A stretch of DNA of 16,501 nucleotides from STC-74 sp031423995. GTDB lineage: Bacteria; Patescibacteriota; Gracilibacteria; BD1-5; UBA2023. The notes under the pieces were generated by a model that saw only the letters and a program-made list of their open reading frames with translations, ran no database searches and had not been told where the DNA came from. The first letter of the stretch is position 1. Every line of letters begins with the position of its first letter. The position numbers and the translations under genes are program-made. This document shows positions 1-8,741 of the stretch, piece after piece. Where the stretch lies: NCBI GenBank assembly GCA_031423995.1, contig JANPGO010000101.1, positions 1 through 16,501 of the forward strand. Reading direction: 5' to 3'.

Positions 1-569
1 GGTTTCTGGTGGTTTTTTTCTCTCAGATGAGCGAGTTCATGGACGATGATCGCATCGATGAATCATATTTTGTCATTCTGAGCTTGCGAAGAATCTGTTT
101 CGGTACTCTGATAATCTTCGTTATTAGTCAGATCCCTCGACTTCGCTCGGGATGACAACATTAAATCACTTTTTTCTAAATACTCCACTAGTCTATATGA
201 GAAGCAGAGTCCATTTTTTCCACTGCATGATCCCCATCGATGTTCGGATTTGGTGATCTTGATCGATGTATAGGCAGGGAGATTTTGTCCTTCCCAGAGT
301 GCTCGTACACGAGGTATGATATATGCCTTGAGTAGAGACTTCATGAGCATTATCTCACCATCTGAATAGGATTTCTTCTTCATCCCTCATCCTCTTTCCT
401 TCATCCTCTTTTGGTGTTTCTCAATCCAGAGCTGTTTTTTCTCGATGAATTCATCGATCAATATAATTGACATGCGCAGAGGTGCTCGAGCGATAAGTGA
501 ACCATCGTGCTTGATCTGGATGGAGAGTGATCGTCTCTTCGTGCGGATGAGGGTATAGGGAAGAGTCAT
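1..569 (-). CDS. YgjP-like (DUF45) metal-dependent hydrolase, C-terminus beyond the left edge
   Basis: The frame runs leftward from ATG at 569, 4 bases after the mntP stop, and leaves the window at base 1 (189 codons seen). It crosses two UGA codons (387-389, 63-65). Family marks are the N-terminal RTKRRSLSIQIKHDGSL strand (the YgjP opening), RWGSCS at about residues 111-116, and the zinc-binding HELAH at residues 177-181 (bases 27-41), followed by LREKNHQK. In this family RWGSCS leads to HELAH within about 30 residues. Here they are about 30 residues further apart because a small repeat (71-157) sits between them and is translated in frame. The product is expected to be a cytosolic zinc protein of the SprT/M48-like fold; its substrate is not known. 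Whether the longer protein folds is unclear. The assignment is firm, its activity is not. Confidence 0.85.
71..157. repeat. Small inverted-repeat element inserted in the YgjP-like gene
   Basis: The ends TGTCATTCTGAGC (71-83) and GCTCGGGATGACA (145-157) are inverted repeats matching at 11 of 13 positions. The left 20-odd bases recur at 15819 (TGTCATCCTGAGCTTGCGAA). Elements with TGTCAT-TCTGAGC / GAAGAATC ends are a common look of non-coding miniature repeats in many bacteria. This copy lies inside the YgjP-like frame and is read through as about 29 polar residues (from SSRAKSRDL to AQND). It has no coding capacity of its own. Confidence 0.7.
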
Positions 570-573
570 ATAT

Positions 574-1140
574 CTACTGAGAAAGAATCCCTTCGATGAG
601 TATCTTGCAACCGATACCGATGAGGACGACTCCGCCAATGATCTCAGCACGACTTCCCATATGCGTTCCGAGTGATTTACCGAAGTAGACCCCTATATAT
701 GTCAGAATGAAGGTCACAATACCGATTATCACCGCTGGGAGGAGAATCGACTCTGTCGTTGCAGTGAGTGAAACACCGACTGCGAGTGCATCGATACTCG
801 TCGCGATACCGAGTATGAGAAGTGACTGGAGCCCAAAAATATCTTTCTCCTTCTCTCCACCGTCATCCCCACTCCATCCTTCATAGGCCATTTTCGCACC
901 GAGATAGGCGAGGATCACGAAGGCAATCCAGAAATTATAGTGCTTGATCGCTTCTGGAAGAAAGAGTGCTGCCTCGAATCCTATCATGGGCATCAGTGCT
1001 TGAAATACCCCAAAACTTATTGCCATACTCCATGCGTCTTTCTGGCGAAGGTGTTTCTGTACGATACCAGCACCAACAGCTACCGCAAATGCATCAGCAG
1101 AGAGCGAGAGTGCGATGAGAATGATGATGAAGAGAGACAT
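574..1140 (-). CDS. mntP: Manganese efflux pump MntP
   Basis: A 188-aa six-helix membrane protein, the usual length for MntP (about 185-190 aa), which exports Mn2+ across the inner membrane. The internal duplication is clear: SLSADAFAVAVG (Asp16) and ATSIDALAVGVS (Asp117) are the two repeats that carry the conserved aspartates. The linker after helix 3 is acidic (WSGDDGGEKEKD), and the C-terminus AEIIGGVVLIGIGCKILIEG is typical. ATG at 1140 is preferred over the in-frame ATG at 1194 because it overlaps the stop of the DUF2809 gene in a TAATG junction, and because the protein then starts where MntP does. No UGA codons occur in it, so it reads the same in the standard code. No riboswitch-like leader is visible; transcription probably comes from upstream genes. 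Confidence 0.93.
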   Translation of the reverse strand: MSLFIIILIALSLSADAFAVAVGAGIVQKHLRQKDAWSMAISFGVFQALMPMIGFEAALFLPEAIKHYNFWIAFVILAYLGAKMAYEGWSGDDGGEKEKDIFGLQSLLILGIATSIDALAVGVSLTATTESILLPAVIIGIVTFILTYIGVYFGKSLGTHMGSRAEIIGGVVLIGIGCKILIEGILSQ

Positions 1141-1532
1141 TATCGAGAAAGTCAGCTGAGGAAATATTGATCGATGAGGTATATACTCACTCATCCGATC
1201 ATATAGGCAAACAGATCGATCGGATCATAGACCGAACCGAGTATGAGTACTGCAAGTGGTGAACCAGAGAGTCAGAGTAGGCTCACTATATCGAAATATT
1301 GAGCGCATTCGACGCAAAATGCGAAGAGGGTTACAACAATTGCTACCCAGACTCGTGATCTGAGGATAAGAGACTGTATGAGTGTATAGAGGAGCATCAC
1401 GACGACGACATCACCGATAAATCCTCGCATCTTCCCGAGAACATGTGAAGCATATACGATGCCTACACAGACCATGAAAATAGAGAGCGTGAGAATGATA
1501 TAGTGTACTCGTCTCTGAAAGAGCTTCTGCAT
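1140..1532 (-). CDS. DUF2809 family membrane protein
   Basis: 130 aa once three UGA codons (first at 1272-1274) are read as Gly; the TAA stop shares one base with the mntP ATG. Four or five hydrophobic helices are visible. The family signature is present: RRVHYIILTL at the start, FIGDVVVVMLLYTLI in the middle, the CVECAQYFD helix, and GSVYDPIDLFAYMIGG near the end, matching the DUF2809 pattern G-D-V...ML-Y, E-x-x-Q and FD-x-x-D-x-x-AY-x-x-G. The glycines at the end (LLG, IGG) are partly supplied by UGA. Function of the family is unknown. The one-base overlap with mntP suggests translational coupling. Confidence 0.8.
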
Positions 1533-1552
1533 AAAATTAAAGGAAGAAAGTA

Positions 1553-1753
1553 TTATCTTCCTCTTCCTGCAGCGCGTCCTGGGCGTTGTTTATTCGGAGG
1601 ATTGAAGTGCATCGCACCTTTTCCGAACTGACTTCCTCCCTGATTGCCAAATCGGGATATCTTCTGTGCAACGGGAGGTGTCTTTTGAGTCTCTTCTTGA
1701 AGAGGAATCTCCTCTTCCTCGAGAGCTATATCTTGTGAATCTTGTTGAGTCAT
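1553..1753 (-). CDS. Small charged protein, unknown function
   Basis: 66 aa, ATG at 1753, TAA at 1553, 20 bases upstream of the DUF2809 start and in the same direction. The N-terminal half is acidic (ALEEEEIPLQEE), the C-terminal half is Gly/Arg-rich and strongly basic (FGNQGGSQFGKGAMHF, then RPGRAAGRGR). No UGA is present. An acidic head with a basic RG-rich tail often goes with nucleic-acid or ribosome contact, but no family is recognised. A layout similar to the 50-aa protein just upstream (acidic start, basic Gly-rich end) suggests the two may be related in role. Confidence 0.55.
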   Translation of the reverse strand: MTQQDSQDIALEEEEIPLQEETQKTPPVAQKISRFGNQGGSQFGKGAMHFNPPNKQRPGRAAGRGR

Positions 1754-1811
1754 AGTGAAAATGTAATTTTCTTGATTATAGGAAACTCTTCTGAGAATGC
1801 AAACGCTTCTC

Positions 1812-1964
1812 TTAGGCTTTTTTTCTTCCTTTTGCTTTGAAGACTCTTCGTCCTCATGGACCGTACTTGCTCAGTCATTGGAGTCAAATCTTAGAACCAT
1901 ATTTTTCTAGTGCTTCTCGTTTTCGTTCTTCTTCGTCTTCATCGACGAGGTGTGGTGGCTTCAT
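1812..1964 (-). CDS. Very small basic protein, visible only with UGA = Gly
   Basis: 50 aa from ATG at 1964 to TAA at 1812, with three in-frame UGA codons. It begins 13 bases after the RhuM-Fic stop, in the same direction. The sequence starts MKPPHLVDEDEEERKREALEK and ends GRRVFKAKGRKKA: an acidic helix followed by a Gly-rich basic tail (KYGSKIGLQGLSKYGPGG). No family is recognised. Support comes from its position in a run of co-directional genes, from the absence of TAA/TAG, and from a composition typical of a small soluble protein. In the standard code it would end after 26 residues. Confidence 0.5.
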
Positions 1965-1977
1965 AGAGGGGAGGGGA

Positions 1978-2952
1978 TTAGGGAGTATTGATGAGGTTGA
2001 TGACGAGCTTGATCATCATCTGTTTCTCACGGGGATCTGACTGGGCGATGAGGAGCGCAAGGGTCGTGAGTCAAGTATCATTGATCTTTACCTCGCCATT
2101 TTGTTTCAGTCGGTGTCTATTCTTCTCGAGGAACCAGATGAAGAGAAACGCGCCAATGCGCTTGTTCCCATCCGTGAAGGGATGATCCTTGATGATGAAG
2201 TAGAGGAGATGCGCTGCCTGCTCCTCGATCGTCGGATAGAGATAGGCTCCATCGAAAGTTGCCACGATATTCGAGAGGATCCCGATGAAGCTCTCATCTT
2301 TCTCATTCCCAAATATATCATTCGTTTCTACTTTTGCAAGGAGATTTTTCTTCAATTCTCTGATCGCAGACTTCGCTTCGCCATACTCTATAATGTAGGT
2401 AATGTGTTCATTGCCCGTTGTCTCGAGATCTCACCGGTCATAGCGACTCAGGGTGACGAATGACTCAGTATAATTCGCGATGATATCGAGGAGTCCTCGT
2501 GCCTCATCGGAATCGATCTCCTTCCCTCTGTCAGCGAGGAGTCGGATCGTCTTCCCGAGTTCTTCGAGACGATGTTCGTTGATCGAGTAACCCTGGATGA
2601 GGTATTCCTTGAGTCGTGTCGTTGCCCACTGACGAAACTGTGTCGCGCGGGTCGAATTCACCCGATATCCGACCGAAATAATGGCATCGAGATTGTAGTA
2701 TTCGATCTGACGAATCACCTCTTTTTTTCACTCGATTTGAACTGTTGCATTTTTTGCAACACATTGCTCCTGGACGAGCTCACCAGAGGAAAAAATGGCA
2801 CGAAGGTGACGTGAAATCACGGATTTATCACGACCAAAAAACTCTGCAATCTGGTTCAATGTGAGCCAGAGGGTATCATCCTGCATCTGTACCGTCACTT
2901 CAGTCTGGTTATCGGGAGATGTATAGATGAGTATTTTATTCTCGTTTTTCAT
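1978..2952 (-). CDS. RhuM / Fic-Doc fusion protein (virulence RhuM type)
   Basis: 324 aa, ATG at 2952 to TAA at 1978, across three UGA-Gly codons (2728, 2431, 2071). Residues 1 to about 170 match the RhuM family: TVQMQDDTLWLTLNQIAEFFGRDKS looks like a DNA-binding helix-turn-helix start, followed by NATVQIEGKKEVIRQIEYYNLDAIISVGYRVNS and RATQFRQWATTRLKEYLIQGY. Residues about 200-324 form a Fic/Doc domain with HPFTDGNKR at 257-265. The Lys-Arg after Asn is the Doc-like form rather than the GNGR of typical AMP-transferring Fic enzymes. Fic/Doc enzymes modify proteins (AMP or phosphate transfer); the target here is unknown. Such fusions are frequent in accessory DNA. No separate antitoxin is evident, unless the following 50-aa protein serves as one, which is a guess. 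Confidence 0.88.
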
Positions 2953-2968
2953 TGCAGCTGATTACATA

Positions 2969-3003
2969 TGTATACAGTATATACAAAAGAATATATTTAC
3001 AAA
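2969..3003 (-). promoter_or_regulatory. Promoter and dyad upstream of the RhuM-Fic gene
   Basis: On the minus strand TTTGTA (2998-3003) is followed after 16 bases by TATACT (2976-2981), placing a start near 2969, about 16 bases before the ATG. The -10 overlaps an imperfect dyad, TGTATACAGTATATACA (2969-2985), which could be an operator for the DNA-binding N-terminus of RhuM-Fic itself. The promoter is a reasonable match; the operator is inferred. Confidence 0.4.
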
Positions 3004-3019
3004 CAATTTTTCGAGAAAA

Positions 3020-6000
3020 TTATACTTCTGCAGGAACTAAACTATGTTTCATTTCATTATAATAACTCTTAAGTTGATATCCACTTATCAGGTATGGTCT
3101 ACTGTATACGAGAGGAATTGCTCATTCCTTCATATAAATTGCATTACCTGTAGTTTCATCCATATCGATTATTTGCTGGTTATTTGCTGCTCATGCAATA
3201 AATCGCTCAATAAGATTTATAACAGTTCCATCAGTTCAAGTATATGTAAAATCAAGTCCTTTATCATATGATCATCATCGAGAGTCTAGAGTGCAATCGA
3301 GAAATCTTTCTCATACCCCTTCTGGGAGGTTTTTCCAGAAGTATCATAAATATCAAGCAAGTCAGTTCGTGAAGGGAGTTTTGAAATGATATGATTTTTT
3401 TTGTATTGTTGCAATGATGCGATAGAGGAATGCTATTCTGAGGTTTTTATTATCCTCAAGAACGTTATATACTCAAGGATTCCACTCAGGCTTTCTGCCT
3501 CAAGAATCACTCAATCACTGTATTCTCTCATTTCGTACAACTATTTCGGCATCATCTGAAATCGCAGCAATTTTGTCATCAAGCGTATCACCAGTACTTC
3601 CTATTCATCATACTATCTCATAACTATAATATCATGTTCTCGAGTTATATCACTGCCAAGTTACCATTTTCCCGAATCATCTTCATATTCTCTGTACGAG
3701 TAGTCATATCTCATCTCTTTCTCAATCTTCCAGTTCTGAATATCATTTTAATTTTGATTGATTCTTTTTATGTTTTCAGAGTAATTTTCATTCTACTTCC
3801 TCAAGAGCATCTCTTCATCTACCTTGAGCCTTGAAGATATCATTTCAGAGTTTTCAGAGAATGAGAAGTATATTCAAGAGAAGATTTTTTAGTCTATCGT
3901 ATGTTTCTCTCTCGAGCTCACCTTGAGGAAAGAAAATAATATCACTCGCTGTTCATCAGGTTCTCGCAACTGCAGCAACATGATCAAGTCACTCGACAGA
4001 AAGACTTATCTGCATCTCATGAGGACGACTGGTAGAGGTTCCTGTATTTCCATGTTCATCAACTCGAGAAAATCTCATGTGTACTCAGTATTCTTTTCCC
4101 TTAGTGGTAAATGCATCTAAAATTCATTTGAAACTCTCAGTATGAAAAATATTTCCTGAAAAAATATTATTAATTCTCATTGCTCAGAGTTTTCATCTGT
4201 AGTCTACCATATCAATATCAGGATCAAGGAGTCATGCATCTCGTACTACTCGTATGAGGTGTCACTCCATTCATCTGAGATATCAGAGCTCTCTTGCTAC
4301 TTTTTCTTGTCTCTTCTGGACTCTATATCACTCGAAAAGGGTTCTGATATTGTCTCAAAAAAGATCTATGATATCCTGTTTTTCAGTTGGAGTGAGTTGT
4401 GGACCATTGATTATATCGAATGATATTTGACCAGATCAATCTCAAATGAAAGTTACCGTTATACCGTTGTTAAGCTCACATTGAATAGCATATCCGTTAT
4501 TTCAAAGCCCATTTATTGTTATTCATGGAACGAGTATATCCAACAATTGAACCATTATCGTTTCTGTTCGAGACTCGTTTCACGATACTATTCAAATAGT
4601 ATCTCACACTCCTAATTCAGGAGCTAATAATCTAGCAACAGTTTTTGATTGATTTGTAGTAACTGCAGAAGTTGTCTTTTCTTGTATAATTAACGAATTC
4701 TCCTTTGCTCGCTCGATCATACCTCATGAGAGTCAGTATGCTACTGTATATTTTCAAGGAGGATATGTTCATGTATCTATCACCGTACTGAGATCACACT
4801 GAGTCCAAACTGCCCTTGATCCATCCTTTCCTATATAGACAATGAGATCATTCATATGGGATCACTCCATGCTAATGACATCTCGCCATCGAAGCGATTG
4901 AGTATGATAATTTCGTAATTTATAGGCATGAATTCTTGGAGCATTTGCTCTTGCGTATTTCAATACTTCTGAAGCAATACGCACATTACTTGTTTCGAGT
5001 GCATAGCTATTTCCACTAGGTAATCAGATATGAATAGTATAGTCAGTCGTAGCTTCGAGTGCTTGATCACGGAGGTCGATCACACCATCTCTTCCGACAC
5101 TCTTTGTAGTCTTTCCTCATCATGGAGTTATAGTCAATGTAACTTCTAGAGTTCATTCAAGATCAGAGAGTCAACTGAGTACGATTGTATGAGCATCCGA
5201 CGTTTTTACGCCAATATAGACACTATTTTGTCTATGAGTAATTACTGCAGCAACACCTCTGGGTTTTCTTTTATCTCGTCTTACACTGGCAGTAGTCATA
5301 GTTTTTTCTCTTGTATCGGTCATTCGCTTATAGTGTCCTTTCCAAGAGTTGAATAATGGCTTAAAAACTTCTATGACAGGTATTTTTTCTCATGATTCTG
5401 CACGACGAAATAGCTCAATATGTTTCTCGATAAATAATTTTCCAAGGTTATGGGGAATATGAATCAGTCCAACATATTTGATCGGATCACCCCCGAGAAT
5501 AACGAGTAGTTCCTCAAGATGTACGAGACTTGAGACCTCCGTTGATCTCAACTGTCTTTGTCAGAATATTGCAAAGCTATCTTCAGTATTTTCTGCCTCT
5601 AATTCATCATCAATTCTCTTTCTTGTAGTTTTTGTATTGCTACTTCAACTTATTCGAGCGAGCACATACGGGTATATTTCTTGTTGGAGTTGATCTGAAA
5701 TAAAGACTCATCTTTGATCGATCCTTTGAAAAGTTTTGAGCGCATCCAAAGTCTCTCAATATATAGGCTCTCATGATGGTAATTCAGGGAATTTATAATA
5801 AAGCTTGATAATGAGTATATATATACCTGCAATTACACCTTCACCGACATCATCTAGATAAAATGGAACTTGATCTATATCATCCCATTCATCTCCATGC
5901 TGATCATAATATCAAGCAATATCAGTGAGAAGTAATTTACGTTCAGGTTCATTTTTTATCTTTAAGTCCATTTCCCCCTCGAGAAATTTTGGACGTATTC

Positions 6001-6214
6001 ATCTGGCATTAAATATTCTGGAAATTTCAGAGAACCTTTCCAAATTGGCTTTCTTTCGTTCTGCAATTTTCTGTTGACTCAGTCATGAGCCGTCGTCTAC
6101 TACTGGAATTCATAGCTCTGTTGCTCGTAACATCTGATCGCTCGTCAGTCAATCAAGTTTTTCAGATAAATAGTCAATTACAAGTTCCACTTCTATTCGC
6201 GGCGTAGTTTGCAT
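3020..6214 (-). CDS. Large unknown protein (1064 aa), UGA-saturated gene
   Basis: From ATG at 6214 to TAA at 3020 the frame has no TAA or TAG, but about 67 UGA codons; roughly 60% of its glycines are UGA. It looks like empty DNA unless code 25 is applied. No signal peptide or clear membrane helix was seen. Residues 1-300 are mainly helical (VELVIDYLSEKL, LLVILGGDPIKYVGLIHIPHNLGKLF). About 310-580 is strand-rich with Ig-like stretches (LEVTLTITPGGGKTTKSVG, YPPGKYTVAYGLSGG, GTITIV-type segments). The rest is mixed, with AFLYRIIATIQKKSYHFKTP and GYFWKNLPEG near the end. No family is recognised. It is AT-richer than the flanking mntP or MarR genes and looks acquired or fast-evolving. A perfect TATAAT lies 22 bases upstream of the ATG. 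The frame is certain; the role is not. Confidence 0.85.
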
Positions 6215-6235
6215 ACTATTAATGACAATAACGAT

Positions 6236-6281
6236 ATTATATTGACATATATAATATACTGTTTTTGATTTAAATCAAAAA
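6236..6281 (-). promoter_or_regulatory. AT-rich intergenic region with -10 box and perfect palindrome
   Basis: Between the MarR stop (6299) and the start of the large gene (6214) lie a 20-bp perfect palindrome TTTTTGATTTAAATCAAAAA (6262-6281) and, on the minus strand, TATAAT (6236-6241). The palindrome could end MarR transcription (weak, AT-only stem) or serve as an operator for the large gene. No good -35 is seen. Confidence 0.35.
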
Positions 6282-6298
6282 GTAAGTTAATAAAACGA

Positions 6299-6727
6299 CT
6301 ATCCTATCCTCTTGCTCATCTTCTGGATGATATTGTTCGCGCGTTCTACTTCGGGAGATTCTGCTGAGTGGATGATATCCGAGCAGAATTCTTCTGCACG
6401 AGTGATGGCTTCAGAGAGCTTCACTTCACCTCCTGGAGCGATCGCGACATAGCTCACTCGTGCATCCCCATCATGTACCTCGCGCCTCACGAGTCCGATC
6501 TTCTCCATCGGGAGAAGGAGTCTCGTGATTCCTGAGGCAGTGAGTCCTATCGTATCAGCGAGATCGACTCGTCGCATACGCCGACCATCGGCAGAGGAGA
6601 GTGCATAGAGGATGAGGAAATCTGACCAGCCAAGTCCTCCGAGACGAGCATCGAGTCGGCGCGAGAGTACCGTCTCGATACGGGAAAGTGAGATAAAAAA
6701 TGCAAGAGTCGGAGAAAGAGAAGTCAT
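6299..6727 (-). CDS. MarR-family transcriptional regulator
   Basis: 142 aa, the usual MarR size, a dimeric winged-helix DNA-binding protein. An N-terminal dimer helix (PTLAFFISLSRIETVLSRRL) is followed by the winged helix: RRVDLADTIGLTASGITRLL is the helix-turn-helix, MEKIGLVRREVHDGDARVSYVAI the wing with its usual Asp-x-Arg, then a long C-terminal dimer helix ending NNIIQKMSKRIG. ATG at 6727 is chosen. The earlier in-frame ATG at 6781 lies between the -35 and -10 boxes of the gene's own promoter (6761-6788), so it cannot be on the transcript. No UGA codons. It is divergent from the Pro/Ala-rich membrane protein gene at 6877, its likely target along with itself. Its ligand cannot be told. Confidence 0.9.
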   Translation of the reverse strand: MTSLSPTLAFFISLSRIETVLSRRLDARLGGLGWSDFLILYALSSADGRRMRRVDLADTIGLTASGITRLLLPMEKIGLVRREVHDGDARVSYVAIAPGGEVKLSEAITRAEEFCSDIIHSAESPEVERANNIIQKMSKRIG

Positions 6728-6760
6728 AGAAAATGTAGTTAAAATATAATTGATATATAA

Positions 6761-6788
6761 AGTATATAGAAAGTTTATCATGAGTCAA
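6761..6788 (-). promoter_or_regulatory. Promoter of the MarR gene
   Basis: On the minus strand TTGACT (6783-6788), 16 bases, TATACT (6761-6766): five of six matches in each box. The predicted start is near 6754, 27 bases ahead of the ATG at 6727, and this decides the start codon of the MarR gene. Confidence 0.65.
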
Positions 6789-6804
6789 AATAAAAAGAGA
6801 AAAA

Positions 6805-6845
6805 GATATCCTTTTTTTGACAAAAAATCCAATACCTGATATCCT
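6805..6845 (+). promoter_or_regulatory. Promoter of the 6877 gene, flanked by GATATCCT direct repeats
   Basis: TTGACA (6817-6822) and TATCCT (6840-6845) are 17 bases apart, giving a start near 6852 and a short leader to ATG 6877. GATATCCT occurs at 6805-6812 and 6838-6845, 33 bp apart (about three helical turns); the second copy covers the -10. With a divergent MarR gene alongside, these are candidate operator half-sites. Confidence 0.55.
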
Positions 6846-6876
6846 GAAACTCTCTTATCCCTCTCAATATCATCCT

Positions 6877-8175
6877 ATGAAACGAATTGTCCTCTTTCTC
6901 TGACTCTTCCTCTCACTCATATTCCAAAATGTCTTCGCTACCGTCACAGAGGTGAGTGTTGAAGCTAATACTCACACTGCAGTGGTCACGACAGATCAGT
7001 CGACTGGTGAAGTCATGACGAGTGCTCCCTCGGAACCTTCGACCGTGAATGCAACTGAGCCGACTCAGCCAACCAATACAGAAAAGCCAATGCCCACTGA
7101 TGTGAGTATTGCCGTCTCGGGTGAACAGAATCCACTCTCGGGGATTACTACCTCTACAGCCTCATCAGGTAGTGTTATAGTGATATCATCATCAGGTACG
7201 GTCACTTCACCTCCTGAGAAAATCCCAGAACCATCAGTAATGGTAATTCCTATTCAATCTGGTGCCACAAGTAGCTGTATGCTCAATGGAAAAAAGGTAG
7301 ATTGTGCCGAACTCGGTTCACAGGTCAAGTCAGTCCTCCAGTATGGTCTCGGACTCATCGCAGTATTTCTCCTCATCGGAACACTGTTCACTGTATTCTG
7401 GATACTGATGCTCATGCATGCATTCTCGCATCCAATTCCGAATAAGGTAGTCTGGATCGTCGTCATCCTCCTCCTCTCTCCACTCGGATCGATCGTCTAC
7501 TACTTCGTGGTGAAGCGTTCATATGGTCAGACAGGATCTCCGGGATCGACTCTTCCACCTGCTCCATCAGGAAATCCCTTCGCTCCTCAGTGAACTCCAC
7601 CTGCACCGACTATAACCATCACTCCGACTTCTCCAGTTGCGCCAGTTGCTCCTGCTCCTACTGCTCCTGTCGCTCCGACTATGCCAGTGAATCAGGTGAA
7701 TCCAGCTCCTCAGCCAGTAGCAACTGCTCCAGTTGCATCGGTGACTCCACCTGCACCTGTAGCTCCATCTGTAGCTCCTGTTGCACCTGCTCCTGTTGCT
7801 CCTATAGCTCCAGTGATGCCAATGGCTCCAGTAGTACCAGCACCAGTCGCACCCGCTCCTGCACCAACTCCAGTAGTATCAACTCCAGTAGCACCAATAC
7901 AAGCATCTGCTCCTGCTCCAGTACAGGCGCCAACTCCAGTTGCACCAGTGATGCAGACATCACCTGTACCTGCTCCAGTTGCTCCTGTAGCTGCTGCTCC
8001 TATAGCTCCTGCTCCAGTTGCTCCTGCTGCTCCCGCTCCTGCACAGGGTATGGATCCTATCTTCGGGATGGCTCAGGTACAACCAGCGCCTGCCTCTGCT
8101 CCAGCTCCAACACCAGCTCCTGTACAGGCACCAATTCAGCCACCAATCCAGCCGACTGTCCCACCAGCTCAGTAA
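6877..8175 (+). CDS. Exported membrane protein with PLDc_N-like hairpin and long Pro/Ala tail
   Basis: 432 aa from ATG 6877 to TAA 8173-8175. UGA at 6901 lies inside the signal peptide (MKRIVLFLGLFLSLIFQNVFA, the Gly at residue 9), and UGA at 7591 joins the front part to the tail. Residues 22-130 are a Ser/Thr-rich linker. Residues 155-211 hold two membrane helices around HAFSHPIPNKVVWIVVILLLSPLGSIVYY, resembling the PLDc_N domain (W-x(n)-LLSPLG-x-x-x-YY). Residues about 220-432 are Pro/Ala/Val-rich with many PAPVAP units, as in wall- or periplasm-spanning stalks. A Cys pair lies at MLNGKKVDCAE and just before it. It is transcribed alone, from a TTGACA/TATCCT promoter to a strong terminator, and is probably controlled by the divergent MarR protein. 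The exact role is unknown. Confidence 0.85.
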
Positions 8176-8192
8176 TATTCCAATTGTCTAAA

Positions 8193-8222
8193 AAAACCCT
8201 CTCAATTTTGAGAGGGTTTTCC
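8193..8222. terminator. Strong bidirectional rho-independent terminator
   Basis: AAAACCCTCTCAA (8193-8205), two bases, then TTGAGAGGGTTTT (8208-8220): a perfect 13-bp stem with A-run on the left and T-run on the right. It ends the 6877-8175 gene, 17 bases after its stop, and can also serve the converging 8277-8732 gene. Confidence 0.92.
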
Positions 8223-8276
8223 TATTCGAAAATATTCAAACTAATTCGGTATGGTATCGAATAATATGCTATAGTA

Positions 8277-8732
8277 CTATTGGCGATTCATCACAGACCA
8301 GATATCTGGATGTTCTCAGGGGTGTCTTTTTGAAGTAAATTGGAGATCGATTCCCTGACCTGGCAGAAGTATTCCAGTCACACGAGTCGATCTCACTCTC
8401 ATAGCTCAGGCCAAAGACTCTGGCATATAGATGGTCTTTCAATCTATATGGATATCTTGACTCCTTTCTAATATATCACTCACCCTTCGAGGTCGCTGAG
8501 GTCCAGAGGGTATATATCCAGCAAGGATCTGTTCGATCTGCCCCATAGAGGCTGGCGATATGAGGAGTGCATGGGGAAATTGAGTTTTCCTATCGAAACA
8601 ATTACTCTTATATCCTGGAGTTACGAAAAGTGATGATGTGTCAGTCAATCAGTGACTATCTCCGGATGGTTTTGGTATATTAAACTGATTTCATTCGCCT
8701 AGTGTGATAACACTTTTTATGCTTTCTGACAT
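8277..8732 (-). CDS. Unknown 151-aa protein
   Basis: ATG at 8732 to TAG at 8277, with five in-frame UGA codons and no other stop. The product is soluble, without signal peptide. Recognisable stretches are LISPASMGQIEQILAGYIP, RRVSDILERSQDIHIDGK and STRVTGILLPGQGIDLQF; no family is recognised. It converges on the Pro/Ala-rich gene and shares the bidirectional terminator. Upstream lies an 11-bp inverted repeat (8742-8768) that overlaps a possible promoter (TTGCAA, 18 bases, TATAAG on the minus strand), so it may be repressed by a MarR-type protein. The frame is well supported by open length under code 25 and by context; the function is unknown. Confidence 0.65.
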
Positions 8733-8741
8733 GGTATTTTA

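Noticed and set aside
1141..1194. Longer MntP from ATG 1194
   Set aside because: The TAATG overlap at 1140 and normal MntP length favour the shorter form.
3020..6214. Decayed gene or non-coding AT-rich spacer
   Set aside because: All apparent stops are UGA; not one TAA or TAG occurs in 1064 codons of one frame.
6728..6781. Longer N-terminus of the MarR protein from ATG 6781
   Set aside because: The codons lie within and downstream of the gene's own -35/-10 region and encode a non-family, AT-driven extension.
7590..8264. Ser/Cys-rich 224-codon frame on the plus strand
   Set aside because: It is the shifted frame of the Pro/Ala repeat region; the PAPVAP frame continues the upstream gene through UGA 7591 and ends before a terminator.
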